A DNA stretch of 42,815 nt from Thermoflexales bacterium (GCA_016931085.1 JAFGFO010000416.1:1-42815), one strand, 5' to 3'; positions 31,701 through 40,210 are shown, numbered from the stretch's first letter. A program made the numbers and translations. The notes: a model not told the origin generated them from the letters alone.

Positions 31701-32884
31701 CGGCGCAGCTTGCATACGATCTGGCTGAACGAGCACACAGCAACACCGAGAAGCTGTATGCACTACGGCTATTGGGGATTGCCCATACCACCATGAGCAA
31801 ATTTGACCAGGCCATGGCCTATTTCCTCCAGGCCCACGATATGGCTCGCCAGGCAGGCGACCCGGTAACGCTGGGCATCATTTTGAATTCGATTGGAGCC
31901 GCGTATCTCACGCAAAATCGTTTCGACGACGCTTTGCGATCACTTCAACAAGCCCTTGTTTTACTCGAAGAAGTAGATCTTAAACCTCGTATCACAACCT
32001 GCCTAACGAACATCGGTGAATCTCAATTCCGTCGTGGACAAGCGCACGCCGCTTTGGGAGCCTATCGTCGTGCTGTGGCGGCCGGCTTGGCCGGTGGCCA
32101 CCAGGCCGGCGTAGCCTATATCTATCTCTCGCAAGCTGAAGTATCCGCTTACTTGGGCGAATACGTTCAAGCACTAGCCTCGTGCGCACAGGCGCTTGCC
32201 ACTTTTCAACAAACCGGCGATGCCATTGGAGAGGCTTATGTTCGACTGACGCAAACAGGCGAAGTTTGTATCCCACTGAACTTGCAGGCTAGTCTACTTC
32301 CTGGCATGGAATCTGCCTTACACGTGATGCGTGAGAGTGGCAACGTCGACCAATCGATGTACGCCTTGCTGCAGTTGGCAGAATCCAGCCTGCGTGATAA
32401 CAAACAAGAGAGTGCTGAAGCCTATTTGCGCCAGATTGACGATTTGGACCAGGCGCAATTGCCACTATGGCGGCTGTCGATCAAGGCATGGTTGGATGGG
32501 CGTGCGGCGTTGGCACGGGGTGACCTTGAAAGAGCAAACCGTATGGTAGGCGAGACCGAGCGCTTGGTCGATACAGGCAGCAATCCTGATGTATTAGGGC
32601 CTAGCTGGGTGCTGAGAGCGCAAATCGCCTTGGTGCAGGGCGATACGGGTGAAGCGTGCGCCTGCTTTGAGCAAGCCATCCGCGCAGCGCAAGCCCGGAG
32701 CAGTTTCGCCACCCGGCTATCTGTGCTCAAAATGGCCGGGAGTTTTTTGGCGGATCAGCCCGATGGCCAAGCCGCCGCCTTGGGCCAACAGGCATTGGAA
32801 GAGGCGAACACGGCGCAGCGCCAGCTCGACGAAGAACGCGAGCGTGTTCTCCAAAGCATAGAGCCTGCCCACCTGGAAGCTTGA
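28733..32884 (+). CDS. sAC-like tandem class III cyclase / AAA ATPase / TPR protein 2
   Basis: The product is 1383 residues and a paralogue of the protein at 6976. Cyclase domain 1 (about 33-215) has both metal aspartates, Asp43 (FADIAGF) and Asp101 (FSGD), and also keeps Asn181 and Arg185. Cyclase domain 2 (about 275-440) has Gly285 and Ser328 at the metal sites but holds the adenine pair Lys326 and Thr390 and the catalytic Asn397 and Arg401. This matches human sAC in both residue type and spacing (Thr-7-Asn-4-Arg). ATPase: Walker A GRAGVGKT (497-504), Walker B FEDLHWAD (626-633). TPRs run from about 890 to the end. The GTG at 28712 lies in the promoter, so ATG 28733 is chosen. From about 31,860 base and codon use becomes AT-richer. 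Confidence 0.92.
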   Translation: MEITLPQAVASYVPAYVVRRVLEGKPPLPGEAVSIKAAVLFADIAGFTTMTERMVRLLSERSPGEGHRASEEINHVLNQVFGALIEPVLERGGDVTHFSGDALTACFERPAGGTHSACITCALSCARAMQRAMAPFFDTQVAGHPLSISLKVGLGYGPARRLTVGDARLDLESVLAGDAVNEASRAEKHARQGEIVISRQDLGRLDPPPAIAELREDFAALVGGSAGETCPAGGAAPLDLGGLSDPEAFLATLAPYLPREVYDALALTGGDMPGDFRRVTNIFVGFEGLDYDAPQAGRLLQDYYTWAQGIVSRFEGRINRLMTGDKGSVLHILFGAPGKHDDDPLRALRCALALNNDPDRPVSVTAQRIGIASGIVLARPLGSALRREYTVIGDEINLSSRLMTAAGSGAILVDSYTRDRTAQRFAFESLPPLQLKGKQQPVKAYRLLAERETETGLTARYLSSRWELVGRDAERATLLAAAKQAMGGTCQVIAISGRAGVGKTRLVEEVVRYWVDWGGNGYMGQSMSHGINSPYLPWIELWRVFFDFHEADDAAARWQRVEASIAALAGELGQWAGVLGTLLGLPAPESAAIAALDASDRRGKLFELTIELLRARASRQPLLLLFEDLHWADRPSLELIDHVTQKLGNTPLLVCTCFRPRDDLSLASLALPACTRVELEELPPETSAQMVRTILRQARLPAEFEREVYNKTQGNPLFVEELLNSLVDSGTLVRDNSGYKIVGDLAQARVPDTLQDLLMARIDRLESSSRDLLQVASVIDRRFGYEILRGIYPYHMADVEMRDRLESTISMDLTRLDHPEPDLAYLFKHTMTYEVAYNSLPFARRRELHDRVGDFLEVAHFDDLEQYYPVLARHFGQSERWDKTLVYALAAGSQAQELYANDEALEYYEHAERCLKELPVERYWINALRLYLNRAELYRLKGQYDLAEADIERALELAQAHQDTRAQAEGYNILAELRYWQGRNEEARQAAQLAYDLAERAHSNTEKLYALRLLGIAHTTMSKFDQAMAYFLQAHDMARQAGDPVTLGIILNSIGAAYLTQNRFDDALRSLQQALVLLEEVDLKPRITTCLTNIGESQFRRGQAHAALGAYRRAVAAGLAGGHQAGVAYIYLSQAEVSAYLGEYVQALASCAQALATFQQTGDAIGEAYVRLTQTGEVCIPLNLQASLLPGMESALHVMRESGNVDQSMYALLQLAESSLRDNKQESAEAYLRQIDDLDQAQLPLWRLSIKAWLDGRAALARGDLERANRMVGETERLVDTGSNPDVLGPSWVLRAQIALVQGDTGEACACFEQAIRAAQARSSFATRLSVLKMAGSFLADQPDGQAAALGQQALEEANTAQRQLDEERERVLQSIEPAHLEA

Positions 32885-32901
32885 ACTTGAGACCTGAAAC
32901 G
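32874..32901 (+). repeat. Degenerate heptamers at a gene junction
   Basis: TGGAAGC, TTGAACT, TGAGACC, TGAAACG run in register across the stop codon of the cyclase gene and the first codons of the longest methyltransferase frame. They resemble the AACCTGA units at 7733-7770. Confidence 0.55.
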
Positions 32902-32916
32902 GTCTTGGCAACAGCT

Positions 32917-33666
32917 ATGAACCATGCAGACCACGACACACTGCACACGATTTACACGGGCTTGCAAAGCCAAGCGTGCCCGGCGAGCCGCGTTGGATAC
33001 GAAGACGCGCTGCAACAAGCGCTGTATTTTGAAATCCTGACCGCCATCGGTATTTCGCCAACCGCGAGCGTCTTGGACGTGGGATGTGGACATGGGGACT
33101 TGTATGCGTATCTATCTACGCGCGGATATCGCGGACGCTACACCGGCCTCGATATGATGCCGCATTTGATCAAAGAGGCCAGGCAGCGCTTCCATGGGGT
33201 TGAATTCAGGGTGGGCGATATCACTGCGGCGGACCTGGACCCCTGCGATTACGCCCTGGCATCTGGCCCCTTCGACTACCGGACTCCCAACAGCCTGGAA
33301 AGATGGCAGTTGGCTATTCGCCGCATGTTCGAGCTGGCGCGTTGTGGAATCGCCTGGAACGGGCTTGTGACCGTCCCTGAAGGGTATGCTGGCCTGTGGG
33401 CGCAGCCGCTGCCGGCCGTGTTAGAGTTATGCGCCGGCCTCAGCCCATACTATTCGCTTCGCTGCGACTATGACCCGCCGCACTTGAGCGCTTATGTCTA
33501 CAAGCGCGAGCATTTCTATTCCGAGGAGCTGCAAGCGCTCATCGGGCACCTGTACCTGCACCCCGAATATGCCCAGGCGCTGCGAAACGACCCGACCGGC
33601 TGCGCGGCGCAGTTTGGCGTCAGCCTCCGGCAGTTGAACGCCGCCGCCTCGCTGTGGGCGAGCTAG
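32917..33666 (+). CDS. Class I SAM-dependent methyltransferase with RiPP-precursor-like C-terminal tail
   Basis: The product is 249 residues. The Rossmann-fold SAM site is VLDVGCGHG (52-60), with an acidic GLDM at 77-80 and VGDITAADL (99-107). The acceptor is unknown. Residues 205-249 form an extra tail in which IG (209-210), Asp225-Pro226, Phe233, Ser236 and Leu240 align without gaps to residues 10-41 of the convergent small protein at 33663-33875. ATG 32917 is a cautious choice: the frame is open to a TTG at 32881 that overlaps the cyclase stop, but those codons are heptamer repeats. Neither start has a clear ribosome site. Its stop overlaps that of the convergent gene by 4 nt. Base use is AT-richer than average, like the 3' part of the cyclase gene. 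Confidence 0.8.
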   Translation: MNHADHDTLHTIYTGLQSQACPASRVGYEDALQQALYFEILTAIGISPTASVLDVGCGHGDLYAYLSTRGYRGRYTGLDMMPHLIKEARQRFHGVEFRVGDITAADLDPCDYALASGPFDYRTPNSLERWQLAIRRMFELARCGIAWNGLVTVPEGYAGLWAQPLPAVLELCAGLSPYYSLRCDYDPPHLSAYVYKREHFYSEELQALIGHLYLHPEYAQALRNDPTGCAAQFGVSLRQLNAAASLWAS

Positions 33667-33875
33667 AAGAGTATCTTGCCCTTGGTGATCCGCTCGTCCA
33701 GCTTGCGGCTAAAGCCTTCCACGTCCTCGACCTTGGTCGCCAGCAGTGCCGCCAACTCTTCCTCGCTCAGCTCGTAGCCTTCGAGCGCTTGGGCCGGGTC
33801 TTTGAAAAACGCCTTGCGAAAGGCCTCGTCGGTGATCATGCGCCCGATGATTTGTTCGACAGATGACTTGGTCAT
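33663..33875 (-). CDS. Small Franean1_4349-type RiPP-precursor-like protein
   Basis: The product is 70 residues. SVEQIIGRMITDEAFRKAFF, then DPAQALEGYELSEEELAAL, then LDERITKGK, match what I recall of the Franean1_4349 family of putative ribosomal peptide precursors: a helical leader with a DP turn and a YxLSxEELAAL helix, ending in a short basic tail. There is no cysteine and no obvious core, so a non-RiPP role, for example as a small adaptor, is possible. AAGGAGG 5-6 nt before ATG 33875 gives a strong ribosome site. It follows the AlaX-type gene on the same strand after 61 nt of heptamer repeats and meets the methyltransferase gene tail to tail. The longer open frame to 34046 only reads through repeats and is rejected. 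Confidence 0.7.
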   Translation of the reverse strand: MTKSSVEQIIGRMITDEAFRKAFFKDPAQALEGYELSEEELAALLATKVEDVEGFSRKLDERITKGKILF

Positions 33876-33888
33876 GAGAACCTCCTTA

Positions 33889-33930
33889 CAGGTTTCAGAT
33901 TTCAGGTTTAAGGTTTCAGCTTCAAGCTTT
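33889..33930. repeat. Heptamer repeats, CAGGTTT type
   Basis: Six units in register: CAGGTTT, CAGATTT, CAGGTTT, AAGGTTT, CAGCTTC, AAGCTTT. They fill nearly all of the 61-nt gap between the small protein and the AlaX-type gene. The reverse complement resembles the AACCTGA units at 7733-7770. Confidence 0.9.
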
Positions 33931-33936
33931 ACAGAG

Positions 33937-35157
33937 CTAACGCCTGGCCTTGAGCAGCGCGCGCGCCTTGGCCAGGGCCGCCTCCACGCGCGCGGCGTCG
34001 GCCTGCACCACCAGGCTCTCGGCCCAACGCTTGGCCTGCCCCCCACCCTGCGTGCCCAAGACCTGGGCAGCCGTCTTGAGCGGGGTGTTCATATCGAGGT
34101 CCACGTCGGAAGAGCAGGCGAAAAACAACTGGGCACGCGCGCCAGCCGTGCCCATCATGACGATCAGGCCAGGCTGCTTGACCATGGCCCGGACCAGGTC
34201 ACGCGTCTCGGCTGCGTCGCGCCCGTCTGGAAATACCTGGCTGACGAGCTGCCACTTGCCCACCTGCTCGGCCTGGGTGGCCTTGAGCGCCACCCCCTCG
34301 TACTCCAGCATCTTGTCGTGCAGCGCGGTGAGCCCCTCCATGGCCTGGGTGGACTGGGTCTTGAGCGCGGCCACGGCCTGCGGCACTTCGGCTGGCTGCA
34401 CACCCAGCAAGGCCGCCTGGCGGGCGACGATCTGGCTGAGGCGACGATATTCCTCCAGGATGCGCGTGCCGCATTGGAACTCGACCCGCAGCCGGTCGCC
34501 GGAACGCGACACGCGCCCGATGCGCAGCAGGCCGATCTCGCTGGTGCGCGCCACGTGGTTGGCGTAACAGATCGACGAGCGCAGCCCCTCGATGTTGAAC
34601 ACGCGGCCCGGCTGGCCGTTGACGAGCGGCTGGCCCGGCCCCAGCCCGCGCAGCCCGGCGGCCTGGGCGGCGTCCACCGCCGCCACGCGCACCTGCCGGC
34701 CGGCGGCGATAACTTGATTGGCCCAGCTCTCGGCGCGCTCCAGGTCAGCCTCGGACACGAGCTTGTAGACTTCGACCCAGGCCGTCTGCGGCGTGACCGA
34801 AACGGCCATCGTCTCCGCCCCGGCCACCTGGGCCAGGCCCTCGGACAAGATGTGTTGGGCCGTGTGGTGCTGCATCAGGCCAAAACGGCGCGGCCAGTCC
34901 ACCCGCCCCTCCACCTCGTCCTGCCAGGTGTCCTGGGCGATGACGTGCAGCAGCCGCCCTCCCTCCTCGATCACGTCGCTGACCTGGACCTCGTTGAGCG
35001 CGCCGCGATCAGAAGCGATGCCGGCTATGGCGGGGGCGAAGGCCGTGCGGTCGAGAATGACCGCCAGCCGCCCGTCGGGCGGCAGGTGAAGCCGTTCGAG
35101 GACGCGCGCCTCGAACGACACCTGGTATGAATCAGCGAAATAAAGACGTTCAGTCAT
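33937..35157 (-). CDS. AlaX-type alanyl-tRNA editing protein with DHHA1 domain
   Basis: The product is 406 residues. It has an alanyl-tRNA-synthetase-like editing domain without the aminoacylation domain, so it should hydrolyse mischarged Ser- or Gly-tRNA(Ala) in trans. The zinc/catalytic motifs are His98-TAQ-His102 and Cys197-YAN-His201, and an N-terminal beta-barrel (about 1-85) precedes them. Residues ~280-406 form a DHHA1 domain with the glycine-rich TQGGGQAKRWAES, which groups it with the long AlaX forms. ATG 35157 is chosen: TATAAT ends 7 nt before it and there is no Shine-Dalgarno, so the mRNA is probably leaderless; the upstream frame to 35184 includes the -10 box itself. Confidence 0.9.
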   Translation of the reverse strand: MTERLYFADSYQVSFEARVLERLHLPPDGRLAVILDRTAFAPAIAGIASDRGALNEVQVSDVIEEGGRLLHVIAQDTWQDEVEGRVDWPRRFGLMQHHTAQHILSEGLAQVAGAETMAVSVTPQTAWVEVYKLVSEADLERAESWANQVIAAGRQVRVAAVDAAQAAGLRGLGPGQPLVNGQPGRVFNIEGLRSSICYANHVARTSEIGLLRIGRVSRSGDRLRVEFQCGTRILEEYRRLSQIVARQAALLGVQPAEVPQAVAALKTQSTQAMEGLTALHDKMLEYEGVALKATQAEQVGKWQLVSQVFPDGRDAAETRDLVRAMVKQPGLIVMMGTAGARAQLFFACSSDVDLDMNTPLKTAAQVLGTQGGGQAKRWAESLVVQADAARVEAALAKARALLKARR

Positions 35158-35164
35158 GACGATG

Positions 35165-35193
35165 ATTATACTACGTAGAGCCAAAGACGCAAA
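35165..35193 (-). promoter_or_regulatory. Leaderless-type promoter of the AlaX-type gene
   Basis: Minus strand TTTGCG (35193-35188), 17 nt, and TATAAT (35170-35165), with 7 nt to the ATG. The roughly 250 nt from here to 35438 hold no gene or clear repeat that I can see. Confidence 0.6.
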
Positions 35194-35438
35194 TCAACCT
35201 TACATCCAGCCGGTGATAGCGAAATGAATCAACGAATCTATATTGGAAATCACGATAACCGGTCGCCGCTTGTGGGAGGACAGATTATCGTATTTCAACG
35301 CTGCTTGAGGCAAAGGTTGGGTTTTTATCATTTCACACCACCCCACATGGCACATACCAGTATATCACAAAAAACAACAGCCAGCAATCACTCGAAGCTT
35401 TACGCTTTACGCCGAGCCGAGCTCTGGCCAACTGTGGA

Positions 35439-36371
35439 TCAGGCTCTCTGGACCACGGCGCCCAAATCAACACCCTTCAGCCCGGGCGGGCGACACAAGA
35501 TCGTATCGTCCGGGTCGTGAGCGGCGTGCCGCCTGGCGGCCACCTCGGGACTGTTGGTGGCGTAACAGTAAGCGCAGCCAAAGCAGCAGGTGTCGTAACT
35601 GCCGATGTCCACCGATTCCACGCAGCCGCACCCCGGGCGCGTCGGCCTGGGCTCAAGCTCCAGGGTCGGGTTCGACGTCACCTGGCGCAGCACGTCCAGG
35701 TCGACGCAGTGACTTTTACGGATTCCCTCGACCTGGGTATAATCCTCCTCACAGCACGCGTACAGGTTCACGTCGCTCGCCTGGCCGATGCGCACCATCT
35801 CTCGCAATAGAGCATGCCGCTCCTGAACGCTGGGGGTGTGGAATTCTATCCCGTCTTGGGCCGACAGCCTGGCCAGGTTCCTCTGGACCTTGCCATAAAC
35901 GTCCATGAAGGAATAGATACACCGCCGGGTGTAGCCAGCCAGGCGCTGCGCGACGTAAGCAAAACGCTCGAGGTGAAATGAGACAGGCGTGAGGCTGCTC
36001 AAGATGATGGGGTCGTAGCGCCAAAAGACACGCTCCGGCATCACCCGCTCCGACAAGGTCTGGAAGGTCCGGATGGCCGCCTCCAGCCCGGGCGTGTGCG
36101 CTTCGAGCGGGCGAGGATAGGCCAGGAGGGTGTACAGAAAATAGTACTGGTAGCCTTTCTCGTCCAGCTCGGCCAGGTGTGGGAGCAAGGGGGCGGGGTT
36201 TCTCGTCCAAAAGACGATGGCCAGACAGTCCTCGGGGGCGAGTGACACCCGGTAGACCTGGTTTGAGAAAGGGTTGATCCAATAGCAGAACCCGGCCCGG
36301 ATTCTGTTCATAAACCACGTGGTGTAAAAGGCCGGCAGGTCGGTCCTCCGGCTGGCGCTGATGACCTTCAT
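35439..36371 (-). CDS. DUF1848 protein, radical-SAM-like with C-terminal cysteine motif
   Basis: The product is 310 residues. The N-terminus (VISASRRTDLPAFYTTWFMNRIRAG) and the whole length fit the DUF1848 family. Cys262-x3-Cys266-x2-Cys269 (CCFGCAYC) has the spacing of a radical-SAM [4Fe-4S] motif, but it stands near the C-terminus, not the N-terminus; further cysteines (GCGC) precede it. Pfam notes this similarity for the family; its reaction is unknown. The promoter (TTGACA-18-TATACT) ends 7 nt before ATG 36371 and no Shine-Dalgarno is present, so the mRNA is probably leaderless. Confidence 0.88.
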   Translation of the reverse strand: MKVISASRRTDLPAFYTTWFMNRIRAGFCYWINPFSNQVYRVSLAPEDCLAIVFWTRNPAPLLPHLAELDEKGYQYYFLYTLLAYPRPLEAHTPGLEAAIRTFQTLSERVMPERVFWRYDPIILSSLTPVSFHLERFAYVAQRLAGYTRRCIYSFMDVYGKVQRNLARLSAQDGIEFHTPSVQERHALLREMVRIGQASDVNLYACCEEDYTQVEGIRKSHCVDLDVLRQVTSNPTLELEPRPTRPGCGCVESVDIGSYDTCCFGCAYCYATNSPEVAARRHAAHDPDDTILCRPPGLKGVDLGAVVQRA

Positions 36372-36378
36372 CGCTCAA

Positions 36379-36408
36379 AGTATACTGCATCTCGCCGGCA
36401 GATGTCAA
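36379..36408 (-). promoter_or_regulatory. Leaderless-type promoter of the DUF1848 gene
   Basis: Minus strand TTGACA (36408-36403), 18 nt, and TATACT (36384-36379), with 7 nt to the ATG. Confidence 0.75.
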
Positions 36409-36600
36409 GCGTGCCCCGAAGGGGGATTCCGCAGTAATAGGCAATTGCGAGCATATATTCCCCACAACAGCGTCATTTTGCGGCTGGGCACCCCCCTCAC
36501 CTCCCCGAAAGCTTTAAGCTTTCGGGGAGGTTGCCCCTTGGGCGACTCGCTGTGGAGTCCCGAAGGGGGTCCAGGGCAGACACATAGGTCTGCCCCTACT
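36409..36600. repeat. Gene-free divergent region with palindromes
   Basis: The 364 nt between the DUF1848 and efflux genes contain no gene. CCTCCCCGAAAGCTT (36500-36514) and 36516-36530 are perfect 15-bp arms around one T, with the same CTTTAAG centre as the palindrome at 4-36. CCCGAAGGGGG occurs at about 36416 and 36560, each followed by a GGCAG or GCAG. GGGCAGAC (36574-36581) with GTCTGCCC (36588-36595) is a hairpin that runs into CCTAC. Confidence 0.75.
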
Positions 36601-36637
36601 CAACATCTATACAATACTTTAACCAGTCCTTAACAAT

Positions 36638-36666
36638 TTGCTAACAGTTTTGTGCTACTATATACT
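36638..36666 (+). promoter_or_regulatory. Promoter of the efflux operon
   Basis: TTGCTA (36638-36643), 17 nt, and TATACT (36661-36666). The leader to ATG 36736 is about 63 nt. Confidence 0.65.
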
Positions 36667-36735
36667 GGGGCTGGAAGAAAGCGTCCGCCAGCGAAAAACT
36701 AAAAGGGAGACTATTCAAGTTTGGGAGAAGGTAGA

Positions 36736-38216
36736 ATGAAACGTGCACTCATAATCGCTTCACTCATCGTGGTGGCCGCCGCCGCCGGCGGCGGCTACCT
36801 GGCCTACACGCGCTACACCGCCAAGCCCGTCGTGGCCCAGGAATCGATCGTGCGGACAGGCACGGTGAGCCGGGGCGATATCGTCATCACCGCCGACGGC
36901 ACCGGCAATGTCTTGCCGGGTGACGAGCGGGCCGTGGGCTTCCAGGTCAGCGGCGTGTTGGTCGAGGTGAAGGTCAAGGTCGGCGACGTCGTGCACAAAG
37001 GCGACGTGCTGGCCAAGGTGGACACGCTCGACCTCGACAACAGCATACGGGAAGCGACCTACGAGTTGGAACAAGCCCGGCTCAATCTCGACCAGATCAA
37101 GCGCGATGTCGAGGCCGGCACGGACGTCGAGCTGGCCAAGAAAAACCTGGAGATCGCCCGCCTGGGGCTGGCCAACGCTCAAGGCTCCTACGCCTCCACG
37201 CTGCTCAGCGCCGACGTCAGCGCGGACGTGCGCGAGGCCAAGGCTTACGCGGACTTTTGGCAAAGCGACCTGGGCGACAAATGGCTGCGGCTGGACGAGA
37301 ACCCCAACAGCGAGCAGCGCAAGTTGGAGTATGAGCGAGCCGGCGCGCAGGCGGAAAAGGCCACCAACAATTGGAAAAAGATCGAGCAGGACGCTCAAAA
37401 CAAGAAAACTTCCGCCTGGCGCAGCGTCGTCTCGGCCCAGCAAAGCTATCTGTCGGCGCAAGCCAGCTACAGCGAAACCCTCGAGAACGACCCGCTGCGA
37501 GCAGCCGAGCTGAGCGTGTTTCAGAAAGAGGTCGCCCTGACCAAGGCCCAAGTCCAGTTGTCGTACGCGACGCTGACTGCCCCAATAGACGGCACGATCA
37601 CGGAAGTGAACGGCAAGGCCGGCGAGAACGTGGGATCGGGGACATTTGCCACCCTGATCGACCTGGACACACCCATGGTGCGCTTCTGGGTCGAGGAAGC
37701 CGACCTGGACAAAGTGATCGTGGGCAACACGATCAACGCGACTTTCGAAGCGTTACCCGACGAGACCATCACCGGCACGATCACGAGCGTGGAACCAGTC
37801 CTGGTGACGGTGGGCAGCACCTCGGCCGTGCAGGCCTGGGCCGCCCTGCACAACAACTCCAAGTCGACCCTGTTGTCCGGCATGACGGCCGAAGTCGAGG
37901 TGATCGCGGCCGAGACGCGCAACGCGCTGCTCGTGCCGGTGGAGGCCCTGCGCGAGATCACGACCGGCCAATACGCTGTCTTTGTGAGCAAAGACGACGG
38001 CAGCATGGAGCTGCGAACCGTTACAGTGGGACTCCAAGACCTGGTCAACGCCGAGATCCTCTCTGGCCTACAGGAGGGCGAGACGGTCACCCTGGCCACA
38101 GCGGACAGCTCCCAGCAAGCCCAATCGAACAGCAACCTGCAAATGGGCGGGGAGATGCCGGGAGGCGGTGGATTTATAATGGGCGGCGGAATGGGCGGGC
38201 TGCCGGGAGGAATGCC

Positions 38217-38220
<4 letters not shown>
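36736..38220 (+). CDS. MacA/HlyD-type periplasmic adaptor of an ABC efflux system
   Basis: The product is 494 residues. One N-terminal membrane anchor (2-24) is followed by a split lipoyl/barrel-sandwich domain (VSGVLVEVKVKVGDVVHKGDVLAKVD, then YATLTAPIDGTITEVNGKAGENV), a long coiled-coil hairpin between them (about 100-265), and a beta-barrel plus membrane-proximal domain. The last ~28 residues are a Gly/Met-rich tail (GGGGFIMGGGMGGLPGGMP). The coiled-coil is longer than in E. coli MacA. ATG 36736 has GGGAG and AAGG upstream; the TTG at 36721 is less likely. Its stop overlaps the ATPase start (ATGA), so this is an operon with MacB-type partners. The substrate is unknown: macrolides, peptides or lipids are typical. 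Confidence 0.9.
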
Positions 38221-38986
<766 letters not shown>

Positions 38987-38990
<4 letters not shown>

Positions 38991-40210
38991 GCCTGTGGAG
39001 AACGTTCCAGGTGGCGTGGGAAGGCTTGACGCTCAACAAGGTGCGCTCGTTCCTGACCACGCTGGGTGTCATCATCGGCGTGGCCTCGGTCATCATGATG
39101 CTGGCCGTCAGCGCCGGCGCCGAGGCCGAGATCGCCGACCAGATCAACGCGCTGGGCGCTAACCTGATTATGGTGATGCCCTCCTTCAGCCGGGGCGGCT
39201 TTGGGGCCGGCAGGGCTATGCCGGCCGGCCTCAGCTACGACGACATCGGCGCGATCGCCCAGAACGTGAGCGGCATCAACGGCGTCTCGGCCGAGCAAAA
39301 CACCAGCCAGAACATCGATGCCAACGGCGTGAAACTGGAAAGCATCACGGTGATCGGGACAACGCCCGGCTTCCTGGGTGTGCGCGATTATAAGGTAGCA
39401 GAGGGGCGCTTTATCACCAACGATGACAATAACAAGGCCAACAAGGCCGTCGCACTCGGCTCCGACATCGCCCAAGAGCTCTTTGGCAGCCAGTCGCCGA
39501 TAGGCCAGCCGGTCAAGATCGGCACGACCAAGTTCACCGTCGTCGGCGTGATGGCGCCCAAGGGCACGGTCGGCAACACCGACTACGACGGGCAGGTGTA
39601 CATCCCCATCCAGGTCGTGTTCAAAAAGTTCACCAACGCGCGTTTCAACCGGGAGGAGGTGCGCTTGATCTATGTGTCAGCCGAGAGCAAGGACACCATG
39701 AACAGCGTGATGTCCCAGGTGAGCGCCTTGCTCATGCGGCGCCACGAAACCACCGTCGATTCGCCCGGCTTTAGCATGACGACGCAGGACAGCATCATCG
39801 ACGCGCGCGCCTCGACCACCGAGACCTTCCGCAATCTGCTGGCCTGGGTGGCGGCCGTCTCGCTGGTGGTGGGCGGGATCGGCATCATGAACATCATGCT
39901 CGTCAGCGTCACCGAGCGCACGCGCGAGATCGGCCTGCGGCAGGCGTTGGGCGCGCGCCCGGGCGATGTGCGGCGCCAGTTCTTGCTGGAGGCCGTGATG
40001 TTGAGCCTGATCGGCGGGCTGGCAGGCGTCGTGACCGGCGTGGGCGGCTCGTACTTGTTCAACATGCTGGGCACGATGCGCATGGCCATTGTGTGGTCGT
40101 CAGTCCCGCTGTCCTTTGGCGCCGCGGCGGCAGTCGGCATCTTTTTCGGCTACTACCCGGCCACCAAGGCCGCCCAGTTGGATCCGATCGAAGCATTAAG
40201 AAGAGAATAA
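38987..40210 (+). CDS. MacB-type ABC permease (FtsX-like)
   Basis: The product is 407 residues with four transmembrane segments: one at about 20-42, an extracytoplasmic MacB-PCD domain (about 43-255), and three in the C-terminal FtsX domain (about 280-400). The family strings KVRSFLTTLGVIIGVASVIMM, ERTREIGLRQALGA and PATKAAQLDPIEALRRE are intact. Unlike E. coli MacB, the ATPase is a separate gene, as in most non-proteobacterial forms. The start overlaps the ATPase stop. Confidence 0.95.

Noticed and set aside
33663..34046. 127-residue version of the small RiPP-like protein
   Set aside because: The added N-terminal part reads through heptamer repeats and the AlaX-type gene; AAGGAGG before ATG 33875 fixes the shorter start.
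35224..35520. 98-codon plus-strand frame in the AlaX-DUF1848 gap
   Set aside because: No ribosome site or recognisable motif, and it runs into the antisense of the DUF1848 gene.
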